In this document: piece after piece, positions 1 to 7,446 of the stretch
How positions within the stretch are numbered: position 1 is the first letter of the stretch
Layout of the letters: each line of letters begins with the position of its first letter
DNA from: Pseudomonadota bacterium
GTDB taxonomy: Bacteria; Pseudomonadota; Gammaproteobacteria; Burkholderiales; Burkholderiaceae_C
DNA length: 64,000 nt
Assembly (NCBI GenBank): GCA_020161145.1
Contig: JAIUPQ010000001.1
Location: 558,001-622,000, forward strand
Direction: 5' to 3'
Made by a program: the position numbers and the translations under genes
The notes under the pieces: model-generated
What the model saw: the letters and a program-made list of their open reading frames with translations, nothing else
What the model was told of the DNA's origin: nothing
The model's database searches: none

Positions 1-1
1 C

Positions 2-568
2 GCCGTGTTCATCACGGCCACGCAGGGCATGACCCCGGGCCGCCTCGTCACCGCCATCGGCGAGCGACTGGGCCTGTCCGTCACCGCGCGAGACCTCGCC
101 ACGCTCATCGGCGGCCGCCTCCTCGAGGCCGACACCCCCGTCGTCGTCGACGAGGCCCAGTTCCTCCTCGCCGACAACGCCGCCGCCCTCGAGCGCCTGC
201 GCGGCATCACCGACAAATCCGCCACCCCCGTTCTGCTCGTCAGCATGGAGCGCGACGTCTACCGATTCGGCGCCCGCGAGCAGATCAGCAGTCGCATCTT
301 CAACTGGGTCGAATTTCGGCCGGCCTCCCTCGAGGACGTCAGCCTGGCCTGCCATCAGCTCGCCGACGTGCAGATCGCCCCCGACCTGGTCGCCCGCATC
401 CACGCCGACACCAAGGGCCGCATGCGCGGCGTCCTCAACGCCATCAGCCGCATCGAAATGGCCGCCAAAGGCCTGGGCAAAAAAGCCGTCGCTGCCGCCG
501 ACCTGCGCAAAACCGTCCTCGTCGAAGACTACCGCGCCAGCCACGACCGCCTGGCCCGCAGAGCCTGA
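2..568 (+). CDS. MuB-type AAA+ ATPase, DNA transposition protein (5' partial)
   Basis: The reading frame is open to the first bases of the window, so this is the C-terminal 188 codons or so of a longer protein (Mu MuB is about 310 aa). The Walker A region lies upstream. A clear Walker B strand is visible (TPVVVDEAQFLL, about residues 45-56 of the visible part), followed by a sensor-like strand ending VLLVSME. Known role of the family: an ATP-dependent DNA-binding protein that captures target DNA and activates the MuA transposase, also giving target immunity. The next early gene begins 3 nt after the stop, as expected for the A-B-early operon. Main alternative: another phage AAA ATPase, unlikely given the neighbours. 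Confidence 0.85.
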   Translation, partial: AVFITATQGMTPGRLVTAIGERLGLSVTARDLATLIGGRLLEADTPVVVDEAQFLLADNAAALERLRGITDKSATPVLLVSMERDVYRFGAREQISSRIFNWVEFRPASLEDVSLACHQLADVQIAPDLVARIHADTKGRMRGVLNAISRIEMAAKGLGKKAVAAADLRKTVLVEDYRASHDRLARRA

Positions 569-571
569 GCC

Positions 572-913
572 ATGAGCCACACCCGCCACCGCCACACCGC
601 CTACCTGCTGCGCCCGCCGCTGCGCGTGCGCGCCTGGTGGCTCATGCGCCAGCAAGGCGTCTTTGCCTTGCAGGATCTGATGCTCACCATTGCCGACGGC
701 TCCGAGCGCCAGGCCATCGCCAGCCTGCGCCGCTACGTGCGCACGCTCGAGCGGCACGGCATCCTGCGCGGCCTCAAAACCGCCGGCCCGCGCACCTGGC
801 GCCTCGTGCGCGACCTCGGCCCCAGCGCCCCCACCGACCCGCGCCGCCAGGGCGAGCCCCTCATCGACACCAACACCGGCCGGCGCATCCCGGCCCCAGG
901 AGCCGCCGCGTGA
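572..913 (+). CDS. small winged-helix-like phage early protein
   Basis: 113 aa. The first 80 residues read like a winged helix: a helix RAWWLMRQQGVFALQDLM, then RQAIASLRRYVRTLERHGILRG and a basic wing RTWRLVRD. Such domains in Mu-like early operons usually bind DNA, but the role is not known. The C-terminus is Pro/Arg-rich. It follows muB by 3 nt, and its TGA overlaps the GTG of the next gene, indicating translational coupling. The specific function is not recognised; DNA binding is inference from the fold pattern. Confidence 0.6.
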   Translation: MSHTRHRHTAYLLRPPLRVRAWWLMRQQGVFALQDLMLTIADGSERQAIASLRRYVRTLERHGILRGLKTAGPRTWRLVRDLGPSAPTDPRRQGEPLIDTNTGRRIPAPGAAA

Positions 914-1266
914 GCGCCGACAACATTTTCCCCGGCTGGCGCCAATACCTCGTCGACGCCATCGCCGCCCACCCCGAGCGCCAGGCCGGCGTTGCCGCCC
1001 AGGTTGGCGTCTGCCGGCCCTACATCACCCGCGTCCTCAGCGGCTCCATCCCCACCCCCAGCCCACGCTTCATCCGCCGGGTTGCCGCCGCCTACCAGCG
1101 CATCCAGTGCCCCCACCTGCAGCGGCCCATCGAGGTCGCCGAATGCCGCGCCTACGCAGCCCGCACCTACGCCCAGTGCAGCCAGTTCGAGGCCCCGCAC
1201 TGGAAGGCCTGTCGCCACTGTCCCGTCAAAGCCCCGCCCGCCGCCACCACCAAGGAACCCGCATGA
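910..1266 (+). CDS. HTH and cysteine-rich small phage protein
   Basis: 118 aa. GTG at 910 overlaps the previous stop by 4 nt. The N-terminal half holds a helix-turn-helix-like stretch (AGVAAQVGVCRPYITRVLSG, a lambda-repressor-type pattern). The C-terminal half has spaced cysteines (CPHLQ, ECRAYA, QCSQF, ACRHCP) that could bind a metal. Similar HTH plus Cys-cluster proteins recur in early operons of transposable phages of beta- and gammaproteobacteria. Probably a DNA-binding early regulator; its target is unknown. It ends with an ATGA overlap with the next gene. Confidence 0.6.
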   Translation: MSADNIFPGWRQYLVDAIAAHPERQAGVAAQVGVCRPYITRVLSGSIPTPSPRFIRRVAAAYQRIQCPHLQRPIEVAECRAYAARTYAQCSQFEAPHWKACRHCPVKAPPAATTKEPA

Positions 1267-1508
1267 CCACCCTCACCACCACCCGCTCGCGCCGCGCAGA
1301 GCGCACCGCCCTCCTCGTCGCCGCCGCCTTTGGCCTGGGCGTTGTCCTCACCGTCTGCTGGCAAGACGATGCGCGCCAGCAAGAGCGTCACGTTCTTCGT
1401 GAGCTCACCCAGATCGCCGTCGCCTGCGCCCCGCTGCTCACCGTGCCCGCCGGCAGCACCCCAGAGCTCATCCCAGCCGCCACCGCCAGCCAGGAGGCCG
1501 CGCCGTGA
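1263..1508 (+). CDS. single-pass membrane small protein
   Basis: 81 aa. After a basic N-terminus (TTTRSRRAER) there is one hydrophobic segment at about residues 15-33 (TALLVAAAFGLGVVLTVCW), then a polar tail. The N-in topology suggests an inner-membrane anchor. No family is recognised. It overlaps the preceding and following genes by 4 nt each, so it is part of the coupled early operon. Confidence 0.55.
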   Translation: MTTLTTTRSRRAERTALLVAAAFGLGVVLTVCWQDDARQQERHVLRELTQIAVACAPLLTVPAGSTPELIPAATASQEAAP

Positions 1509-2002
1509 GCTCCACCGCCCCCAAGGCCGTGGCCGTCATCACCGCCACGGCCCGCGCTGATCAGCGCCGCCGCACCCGCATCCAGGCCATCTCGGTCTCC
1601 CGCCGCCAGCTCGGCCTCGACGAGGACACCTACCGCGCCATGCTCGTGCGCCTCACCGGCAAACGCAGCATCAAGGACATGACCGAGCCCGAGCACAAAA
1701 CCGTGCTCGACCACCTGCGCCAGGCCGGCGCCGTCCACCCGCTGCGCCAGGACCGCGAAGCCCGCCTGCGCCGCCCCCGCCCCGACGCCGTGCGCGCCGA
1801 CATGATGGGCAAAGTCCACGCCTTGCTCGACGAGCTCGGCCGCGCCACCGGCCAGCCCCACACCCTGACCTACGCCGACGCCGTCTGCAAGCGCAACCGC
1901 TGGGCCAGCTGCGCCGACCTGTGCACCCCTGACCACCTCCACGCCCTCGTCGGCGCCCTCTCGCGCACCCTGCGCGCCAAGGCGGGGAAGGCGGCCGCAT
2001 GA
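1505..2002 (+). CDS. gemA: GemA-like regulatory protein (Mu gp16, DUF1018)
   Basis: 165 aa, near the family length. The DUF1018 signature is plain: RIQAISVSRRQLGLDEDTYR, then LTGKRSIKDMTEPEHKTVLDH, and a C-terminal helical part with KRNRWASCADLC. In Mu, GemA (gp16) modulates host gene expression and DNA supercoiling early in infection; its biochemical activity is poorly defined. GTG at 1505 overlaps the preceding stop by 4 nt. The next gene is Mor-like, the same order as Mu gp16-gp17. Confidence 0.85.
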   Translation: MSSTAPKAVAVITATARADQRRRTRIQAISVSRRQLGLDEDTYRAMLVRLTGKRSIKDMTEPEHKTVLDHLRQAGAVHPLRQDREARLRRPRPDAVRADMMGKVHALLDELGRATGQPHTLTYADAVCKRNRWASCADLCTPDHLHALVGALSRTLRAKAGKAAA

Positions 2003-2544
2003 CCCACTTGCCGCCCCCCCCGCGCAGCCTCGGCGCCGCCGACCTGGCCGCCCTGGGCCACCTGCTGCCCCCCACCGCCCAGACCATGCGCCGCGTGTTG
2101 GGCGACGACGCCACCGCCATCCTCATCAACCAACGCGCCGGCGTCCAGCTGCGCATCCCGCTGCACCGCGCCGCCAACACCGCCGGCGCCGAGCGCTGGG
2201 CCGCGCTCGCCTACCTCATTGGCGACGACGCCACCGCCGCCGCAGCAGCCCAGTGGGGCGGCGGCCTGCTCGACGTCCCCCTGTGCCAGCGCCTGGTCGC
2301 TGAGCGTCGCGACCGCTGGCTGCGCGCCCGCTACGACCAGCTCACCAGCCCGCACGGCGCCCGGCTCAGCGCCAACGCCGCCATCCACCAACTCGCCGTC
2401 GCTCTGGCCCACGGCGGCCAGCCCTTCACGGCGCGCGAAATCGAAAAAGCCCTCACCCGCACCGACATCGGCCCCGACGATGTCGCCCCCGAGCCACCCA
2501 GCAACCAGCCTCAGCTGTGGGGCGATGAGGAGGCCGCCGCATGA
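1999..2544 (+). CDS. Mor-like transcription activator with an internal repeat
   Basis: 181 aa. The C-terminal half matches the Mor/C pattern of Mu-family activators: RDRWLRARYDQL, then LSANAAIHQLAVAL and a recognition-helix-like FTAREIEKAL. Position right after gemA is that of Mu mor (middle-operon regulator). Unusually, the upstream part contains two similar blocks, VLGDDATAILINQRAGVQLRIPL-type at about residues 33-55 and LIGDDATAAAAAQWGGGLLDVPL-type at about 73-95; Mor proteins normally have one such dimerisation segment. The function (activating middle or late transcription) is inferred from family and position. Confidence 0.62.
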   Translation: MTHLPPPPRSLGAADLAALGHLLPPTAQTMRRVLGDDATAILINQRAGVQLRIPLHRAANTAGAERWAALAYLIGDDATAAAAAQWGGGLLDVPLCQRLVAERRDRWLRARYDQLTSPHGARLSANAAIHQLAVALAHGGQPFTAREIEKALTRTDIGPDDVAPEPPSNQPQLWGDEEAAA

Positions 2545-2780
2545 CCACCCCCGCCATCCACGCCGTCGACATCGACATCGGTCGCGCCATCGTCCACCAC
2601 ATCCAGCGCCACGGCCCAGCCACCGCCAAAGAGCTGGCCGACATCTACACCGAAAACGGCCGCATCGACACCCTCGGCCCCGTCCTGCGCCGGCTGGCTC
2701 ACGACGGCCGGCTCCAGGTCATGCGCCCCAAATGGCAAGCCGCCGTCTACCACCTCGGCCCCTGGGCCAACGTCGCCTGA
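2541..2780 (+). CDS. small winged-helix protein
   Basis: 79 aa. Pattern of a compact winged helix: GRAIVHHIQRHGPATAKELADI, GPVLRRLAHDGRLQVM, then a wing-like KWQAAVYHLG. Probably DNA-binding, target unknown. ATG at 2541 overlaps the previous stop by 4 nt. The following gap of 30 nt before gam shows no terminator. Confidence 0.55.
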   Translation: MTTPAIHAVDIDIGRAIVHHIQRHGPATAKELADIYTENGRIDTLGPVLRRLAHDGRLQVMRPKWQAAVYHLGPWANVA

Positions 2781-2810
2781 CTCCCTCCACGTTTAACCAT
2801 CCACCACCCC

Positions 2811-3410
2811 ATGGCCACCCGCAAAAAAACCACCGCCGCCGCCCACGCCCATCTCGTGCCTGCTGACCGCGACCAGGCCAGCGCCGCCGTGCGCCAGCTC
2901 GGCGATCTCCAGCGCGCCCAAGCCGCCCGCCTCGCCCAGCTCGACGCCGCCATCGCCGAGCTGCAGCAAGCTGCGGCCCCCACCCTCACTGCCCTGGGCG
3001 GCCAGATCGAGGCCCTGCACCACGCCATCCAGACCTGGGCCGAGGGCCACCGCGCTGAGCTCACGGGCAACCACAAAACCAAAACCGTCAACCTCATCAC
3101 CGGCGAAATCAGCTGGCGCCAACGCCCGCCCAGCGTCACTGTGCGCAACGCCGAAACCACCGTCACCTACCTCTACCAGGTCGGCCTGGCCAGCCTCGTG
3201 CGCACCACCGAGGAGGTCAACAAACAGGCCATCCTCGACCTGCACAGCGCCCTCGAGCGGCTCGACGACGCCGACGACAGCGAGTCGGCCACCACCTTGC
3301 GCGGCAAGGCTGCTGCCCTGGCCACGGCCGCCACCATCAAGGTCAACCGAGGGCTTGAGGACTTCATCGTCTCGCCTTCCGAAACCGTTGTCGACGGGGT
3401 GCTGCAATGA
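2811..3410 (+). CDS. gam: Gam-like host-nuclease inhibitor
   Basis: 199 aa, close to Mu Gam. Residues 25-95 form a long helical coiled coil (RDQASAAVRQLGDLQRAQ, AQLDAAIAELQQ), followed by the conserved beta region NHKTKTVNLITGEISWRQRP and the helix TEEVNKQAILDL. Mu Gam binds DNA ends as a Ku-like dimer and protects linear phage DNA from exonucleases such as RecBCD. No strong Shine-Dalgarno sequence is seen before the ATG. The stop overlaps the next start by 4 nt. Confidence 0.9.
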   Translation: MATRKKTTAAAHAHLVPADRDQASAAVRQLGDLQRAQAARLAQLDAAIAELQQAAAPTLTALGGQIEALHHAIQTWAEGHRAELTGNHKTKTVNLITGEISWRQRPPSVTVRNAETTVTYLYQVGLASLVRTTEEVNKQAILDLHSALERLDDADDSESATTLRGKAAALATAATIKVNRGLEDFIVSPSETVVDGVLQ

Positions 3411-4288
3411 GCGCCCCGCGCAAGCTGCGCACGCGCAGCGGAGGCATCGTGATCCCGGTGATGACCCACTTGGCCAGCCTGCCGGCTGGGAAGGGCCTGG
3501 GGAGCAAGGCGCTGGCTAGGGCTGTTGGCTATGATGGATCGAGGCCCTTTGCTGCCTGCATGAGCAGCCTGATCGCCAACGGGCGCGTCACAGTAAAAAC
3601 CCCGAACGGTGGCCGCGCTGGCCACGGCAACCCTGCCACCTACGTGCTGACCGACCTGGGCCGCCAAGTCGTTTGCGGCGCCGCGACAGCCAAAAAGCAG
3701 ACCATCGCCGGGAAAAAACACGCACCGAGAGACCCACTCGTCGGACCGCAGCGCTCGGGCGAATCCGACGCCGCCTACGAGGACCGCCTGTTCTCGCCCG
3801 TCAGCCCGCCCGTCGGCCCCAACCTCCAACTCAACAGCATCTTCAGCGCTGCCAGCGGCATTCCTCAAGGCGTCGACCTGAGAGATCCGCAGCCGCAACC
3901 CCAAGCCGCGCCCAACCCCCAGCCGCCAGCCGCACCCGGCGGCCTCTACTGGACGCCCGCCTACCCGTTGCCCGCCTACCGCCCCGAGCCCGCCGCGCCG
4001 CCGGCCCAGGCCCAGGCCCAGGCCCCCGATGCCGCCACCAACGCCACCCACTTGGCGGCTGCCGGCGCCATCAGCTGGCCCGCCGCCAGCGCGCACTTCG
4101 ACACCATGCTGCAGCAGCTCGGCGCCACGCCCCCGGCTGCACCCGCCAGCCCCCCGCCCGCCCTCGAAGTCGCCGTGTGGATGGACGGCAGCCTGCTCAT
4201 CGTGCGCGGCGGCCGCCAGCTGCACCTCAGCGCCGCCCACACCCAGCAGCTGCGCCGCTTCCTGGCCCAGACCCACCCCATCAGTTAA
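3407..4288 (+). CDS. winged-helix protein with a proline-rich middle
   Basis: 293 aa. Residues 10-85 look like a DNA-binding winged helix (VMTHLASLPAGKGLGSKALAR, FAACMSSLIANGRVTV, YVLTDLGRQVV). The middle (about 160-215) is low-complexity Pro/Ala/Gln, and the last 40 residues form a separate small domain (VAVWMDGSLLIVRGGRQLHL). Phages of this group carry similar proteins between gam and the late genes, but no function is established. Coupled to gam by a 4-nt overlap. The role is unknown; a regulatory one is inference. Confidence 0.55.
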   Translation: MSAPRKLRTRSGGIVIPVMTHLASLPAGKGLGSKALARAVGYDGSRPFAACMSSLIANGRVTVKTPNGGRAGHGNPATYVLTDLGRQVVCGAATAKKQTIAGKKHAPRDPLVGPQRSGESDAAYEDRLFSPVSPPVGPNLQLNSIFSAASGIPQGVDLRDPQPQPQAAPNPQPPAAPGGLYWTPAYPLPAYRPEPAAPPAQAQAQAPDAATNATHLAAAGAISWPAASAHFDTMLQQLGATPPAAPASPPPALEVAVWMDGSLLIVRGGRQLHLSAAHTQQLRRFLAQTHPIS

Positions 4289-4297
4289 CTCGCCGCC

Positions 4298-5119
4298 ATG
4301 TCCGCCGCACCCGCCGTCACCGCCGCTGCCACCGCCATGCCCACGCTGGCCGAGCTCATGCCCGTGCTCAGCCGCATGGCACGCCGCTATGCGGTCAGCA
4401 GCGGCACCCTCAGCCAGCTCGACGACTACGCCCAGGAGGCCCACGTCGCCGCCTGGCTCAGTCTGGCCAAGCCCGCCGCCAGCCCCGAGCACGCCCGCCG
4501 CCGTGCCCTCAAGGCCGGCCGCGGCGCCATCCTCGACCTGGCTCGCCGCGACGACTGGCTCAGCCGCGGCGAGCGCCAACTGCTCCAGCGCGCCGAGCGC
4601 CTGGGCCAACAGCAACCCGACGCCGGCCTGGGTCACATCGCGCAGCAACTCGGCATCAGCACCACCAGGCTGCGGGCCATCGCCGCCCACGAGCGCCACG
4701 CCCGCGCCGCTCAGCTGCGCATCGGGCTCGACCTGACCCACCCGGCCGAACCCGCCACCCCCGCCGACCAAACCGAAACCGATGCCCAGCGCGCCCAGCT
4801 GCTGCGGCGCCTGCCGCGCGACCTGGCCGCCCTGGCGCCCTACCACCGCCGCGTCATCTGGCGGCTGCTCGGTGGCCGCAGCCTCATCGCCATCGCCGCC
4901 GACTGCGGCGCCAGCCCCTCGGCCATCTACTGGCGCCTGAAAAGCGCCATCGCGCAGCTGCACGCCCGCGTCGACCTCCCGCCCGTCCGGCCCGGGCCGC
5001 CGCCCGAGAGCGACCCCGAGCCCGACCCCGAGCCGCCGCCCGAACCCGCCCGCACCTACACCGACACCGACTACCGCCACCTCATCCGCGGCCCACTTGC
5101 CGCCTACCTCGTCCCCTGA
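4298..5119 (+). CDS. phage-encoded sigma-70-like factor
   Basis: 273 aa. A region-2-like helix is visible near residues 38-58 (GTLSQLDDYAQEAHVAAWLS), region-3-like sequence at about 108-125 (LGHIAQQLGISTTRLRAIAA), and a region-4 HTH at about 188-218 (RRVIWRLLGGRSLIAIAADC, ASPSAIYWRLKSAIAQ). The spacing resembles FliA/group 3-4 sigma factors. A Pro/Glu-rich linker precedes the C-terminus. In a Mu-like phage, where middle and late switching normally uses Mor and C, this suggests an extra or alternative control of phage promoters. An HTH protein that is only sigma-like cannot be excluded. Confidence 0.68.
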   Translation: MSAAPAVTAAATAMPTLAELMPVLSRMARRYAVSSGTLSQLDDYAQEAHVAAWLSLAKPAASPEHARRRALKAGRGAILDLARRDDWLSRGERQLLQRAERLGQQQPDAGLGHIAQQLGISTTRLRAIAAHERHARAAQLRIGLDLTHPAEPATPADQTETDAQRAQLLRRLPRDLAALAPYHRRVIWRLLGGRSLIAIAADCGASPSAIYWRLKSAIAQLHARVDLPPVRPGPPPESDPEPDPEPPPEPARTYTDTDYRHLIRGPLAAYLVP

Positions 5120-5142
5120 CCGCCAACCCACTGGAGACCACC

Positions 5143-5301
5143 ATGACCACTCTCGAAGAGCTGAAGTCCGACATAGAGGACTACATCTACAACGACCAGC
5201 GCACGCCCGAACAGGCCTGCGCCGCCTTGCGCGATCTGGCCAGTTTTTGCGACCTGCACGCCATGGCCATCACCGAGCAACACGAAGACAACGAGGACTG
5301 A
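5143..5301 (+). CDS. small acidic protein of unknown function
   Basis: 52 aa, strongly acidic (DIEDYIYNDQRTPEQACAAL, ending HEDNED). A Shine-Dalgarno-like GGAG lies at 5134-5137 before the ATG. Helical throughout; no family recognised. It starts 24 nt after the sigma factor and is followed at 8 nt by the next gene, so it belongs to the same operon. Confidence 0.6.
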   Translation: MTTLEELKSDIEDYIYNDQRTPEQACAALRDLASFCDLHAMAITEQHEDNED

Positions 5302-5308
5302 CCCCACC

Positions 5309-5884
5309 ATGTTCGCCACCTACCAAAACCGATTCCTGCCGCCCGGTTTCGCCGTCGACCAGTTCGAACCTTACTGGGACGAGGCGCTGGGATGCGCCGC
5401 CGAACTCACCGCCATCCTCGCCAGCCAGCCCCTCAGCGCCGCCGCGCAGCAGGACGCCGTCACCCAAACCGCCGCCCTGATGGCCTCGCTGCTGCTCATC
5501 GCCCGCCACCACGTCATCGACGTCGACCTCATCACCTGCGCCATGGCCGTCGCCGCCAGAGAGACCCACGAAGGGCCGGCAGATGAGGATGCCATTCCGC
5601 GCGCCCCCCACCATGCCCTGGCCTACCTCATCAGCCAGGCCAGCAGTGCCAACCCCTACATGCGGGCCATGGGCCTGGCCATCGGCCTCACCCGCGAGCC
5701 CTACAGCGTCGGCGACCTCGCTGCCGCCCTGCAAGGCAGCGTTGCCGCCCAACCCGCCGACCCCTTCGCATTCACCCGGCTGTGGGTGGGCTACGCCGTG
5801 CTGCTGGACCAGATCGGCAGCAGCATGGCCGCCGCCATGAGCCAGCTGGTCGACGAGCTGGAGCGGCAGAGGGAGACGCCATGA
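5309..5884 (+). CDS. uncharacterised phage protein
   Basis: 191 aa, mostly helical with hydrophobic but not clearly membrane-spanning stretches (DAVTQTAALMASLLLIARHH, VIDVDLITCAMAVAARETHE). No motif identifies a reaction. Its ATGA overlap with the next gene places it at the head of a run of very small coupled genes. Confidence 0.55.
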   Translation: MFATYQNRFLPPGFAVDQFEPYWDEALGCAAELTAILASQPLSAAAQQDAVTQTAALMASLLLIARHHVIDVDLITCAMAVAARETHEGPADEDAIPRAPHHALAYLISQASSANPYMRAMGLAIGLTREPYSVGDLAAALQGSVAAQPADPFAFTRLWVGYAVLLDQIGSSMAAAMSQLVDELERQRETP

Positions 5885-6096
5885 TCGACCTCAAAACGCT
5901 GGATGCCGCCATCGACGACGCCTTCGCCGGTCTGCTGCGGCAAGCGCAATGCCAGTCGGTGGAGGACATCATCGTCCTGCACATCAAACTCCAACATATG
6001 GTCAGTGCTGGCGTGCGAGTCGTGGGTGGCTCTGATGTCGTGGTGAATTTTCTGCAATCCGCGCTGAACTACGAAACGCAAAAGGAGGCGCACTGA
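5881..6096 (+). CDS. small helical protein (member of a tandem small-gene family)
   Basis: 71 aa, beginning MIDLKTLDAAIDDAF and containing VEDIIVLHIKLQHMVSAG. Predicted all-helical, cytoplasmic, no known family. It overlaps the preceding stop by 4 nt. Size, layout and the amphipathic central helix resemble the products at 6379, 6621 and 6863, suggesting distant paralogy, which is inferred by eye only. Confidence 0.55.
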   Translation: MIDLKTLDAAIDDAFAGLLRQAQCQSVEDIIVLHIKLQHMVSAGVRVVGGSDVVVNFLQSALNYETQKEAH

Positions 6097-6097
6097 C

Positions 6098-6382
6098 ATG
6101 GCCGCCGTCCCCACCCAACTCGGCCTGGTCGAAATCGACCACGTCACCATCGCGCTGCCGGCTGCCGACGCCATGAAGGTCGCGGCCCTACTCAGAAAGG
6201 CCATCCGTTGCCGTTACAGCCGCTACGACGAGCGCACCAAAGCCACCATCTGGTATGCCGAAGGGCCGGTTGCACTACAACTGGTTTTCATCGGCAGCCA
6301 CCAGCTGGATGGCACCCCCATGGCCCCCGCCCGCACCGGGCGCAAGGCCGACCCTTTGATGATTTCAGGAGACGCGCCATGA
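6098..6382 (+). CDS. small uncharacterised protein
   Basis: 94 aa, of a mixed alpha/beta type (GLVEIDHVTIALPAADAMKV, KATIWYAEGPVALQLVFIGS), unlike its all-helical neighbours. An AAGGAGG-like sequence lies just upstream. No family is recognised. It is coupled by a 4-nt overlap to the next gene. Confidence 0.55.
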   Translation: MAAVPTQLGLVEIDHVTIALPAADAMKVAALLRKAIRCRYSRYDERTKATIWYAEGPVALQLVFIGSHQLDGTPMAPARTGRKADPLMISGDAP

Positions 6383-6624
6383 TCACCGACCAGGGTGCCC
6401 GCCTGATCATTGCCCAGGCCATGGCCGACACCATCGAGAAGTGTCAACCCGCCGACACAGCAGAGGTGCTGTTGTTGCTCGGCATGACCATCGCCCACGC
6501 CGCCAACAGCATCGCCAAAATCGACTCCCAAGAGACGGCTGACCGGCTGCTGCGGATGCTGGCGGATCAGGGCAAAAAGATGGCCGCTCAGGCCGGCCTC
6601 AGCCCGGAAGGAGGAGCCCCATGA
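6379..6624 (+). CDS. small helical protein, tandem family member
   Basis: 81 aa: MITDQGARLIIAQAMADTIE, a hydrophobic helix EVLLLLGMTIAHAANSIA, then ETADRLLRMLADQGKKM. The layout (N-terminal helix, hydrophobic helix, then a helix of type xxAxxLLRxxA) is shared with the products starting at 6621 and 6863. No known function. ATGA overlaps at both ends. Confidence 0.58.
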   Translation: MITDQGARLIIAQAMADTIEKCQPADTAEVLLLLGMTIAHAANSIAKIDSQETADRLLRMLADQGKKMAAQAGLSPEGGAP

Positions 6625-6863
6625 TCCCAGACGCCCAGGCTGAAAAAATCGCCGACAACGCGCTGTGTGGACTAATCGACTCGACTGGCGCCACCAGCAA
6701 AGAAGACTTCACGCGCCTTCTCGTCCTGGTCATCTCGTTGGCCTCAAGGGGGTTGTTCGCGAATATTGGCCCCATCGAGGCCGCCAAAGTGCTGCGCATC
6801 TTTGCCGCGAAGTGCGAAGCCACACCTCTATCTGTCTTAACCCAAGCGCAGGAGACGCACTGA
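6621..6863 (+). CDS. small helical protein, tandem family member
   Basis: 80 aa: MIPDAQAEKIADNALCGLID, hydrophobic helix FTRLLVLVISLASRGLF, then IEAAKVLRIFAAKCEA. It starts like its upstream neighbour (MI-D-Q-A pattern) and ends with the same LR-(M/I/T)-x-A helix. No known function; paralogy with the flanking genes is an inference by eye. The stop TGA overlaps the next ATG by one base. Confidence 0.58.
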   Translation: MIPDAQAEKIADNALCGLIDSTGATSKEDFTRLLVLVISLASRGLFANIGPIEAAKVLRIFAAKCEATPLSVLTQAQETH

Positions 6864-7138
6864 TGGCCACCAGGTGGATCGCCAGCACAGACCCCGTCGT
6901 GGAGCGCGCCCTGGATGACGTGCGCCGCCACGTCAGGGCGCAGGGCGCCAAAACCAAGGGCGAGGTGGCCGTTGTGTGCAGCGTGTACATCAGCGTCGCC
7001 GCCGCCTATATTCGCGACCTGATGGGCGCCGACGAGGTGGCCGGTGTCTTGCGCACCTACGCCGATAGCTATGCGGCCGAGGCTCAGTTCGAGGCGGCCA
7101 AACAGACCGGTCCCGCGCCCAGTCAGGAGGTGCATTGA
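6863..7138 (+). CDS. small helical protein, tandem family member
   Basis: 91 aa: DPVVERALDDVRRHVRAQGA, hydrophobic helix VAVVCSVYISVAAAYIRDLM, then ADEVAGVLRTYADSYAAEAQ. The same three-helix layout and LRxxAD motif as the two preceding genes. Function unknown. It ends with a TGATG overlap with the membrane protein gene. Confidence 0.58.
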   Translation: MATRWIASTDPVVERALDDVRRHVRAQGAKTKGEVAVVCSVYISVAAAYIRDLMGADEVAGVLRTYADSYAAEAQFEAAKQTGPAPSQEVH

Positions 7139-7446
7139 TGACGACGCAACGATGGGCCGCTCTGTCGGCTGTTTTGGTGGTGGCCGGCTTGCTGGTGGCC
7201 GCGTGGGGCGGTCTGGCCGGCCTGTTGGTGACGGTGACGCTGGTGGCGCTGCTTGCCCTGTACCTGCTGCCATCCATCGCGGCCGACCAACTCGATCACC
7301 AACATAGGGTCGCCATCGTGGCGCTCAACCTGCTGCTGGGCTGGACGCTGCTGGGCTGGGTGGTGGCGTTGGTGTGGGCGGTGATGGACCAGCCGGCTGG
7401 CCTGCGGCGGCCACAAAACAACCCCGCCTCGGGAGGCCCCAGGTGA
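7138..7446 (+). CDS. superinfection-immunity-type membrane protein
   Basis: 102 aa with three hydrophobic segments: about 8-28 (ALSAVLVVAGLLVAAWGGLA), 29-47 (LVTVTLVALLALYLLPSI) and 60-84. The last holds the signature of the T4 Imm-like family, HRVAIVALNLLLGWTLLGW followed by VVALVWA. Family members sit in the inner membrane and block DNA entry of related phages; that role is inferred here. The ATG at 7138 is preferred over an in-frame TTG three bases upstream because it sits in a TGATG coupling with AGGAGG at 7125-7130. A second, divergent copy is encoded on the opposite strand at 7932-8228. Confidence 0.78.
   Translation: MTTQRWAALSAVLVVAGLLVAAWGGLAGLLVTVTLVALLALYLLPSIAADQLDHQHRVAIVALNLLLGWTLLGWVVALVWAVMDQPAGLRRPQNNPASGGPR

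Noticed and set aside
3173..5131. 652-codon minus-strand frame across the gam to sigma-factor region
   Set aside because: Gly/Ala/Val-rich low-complexity translation and opposite to several coupled phage genes.
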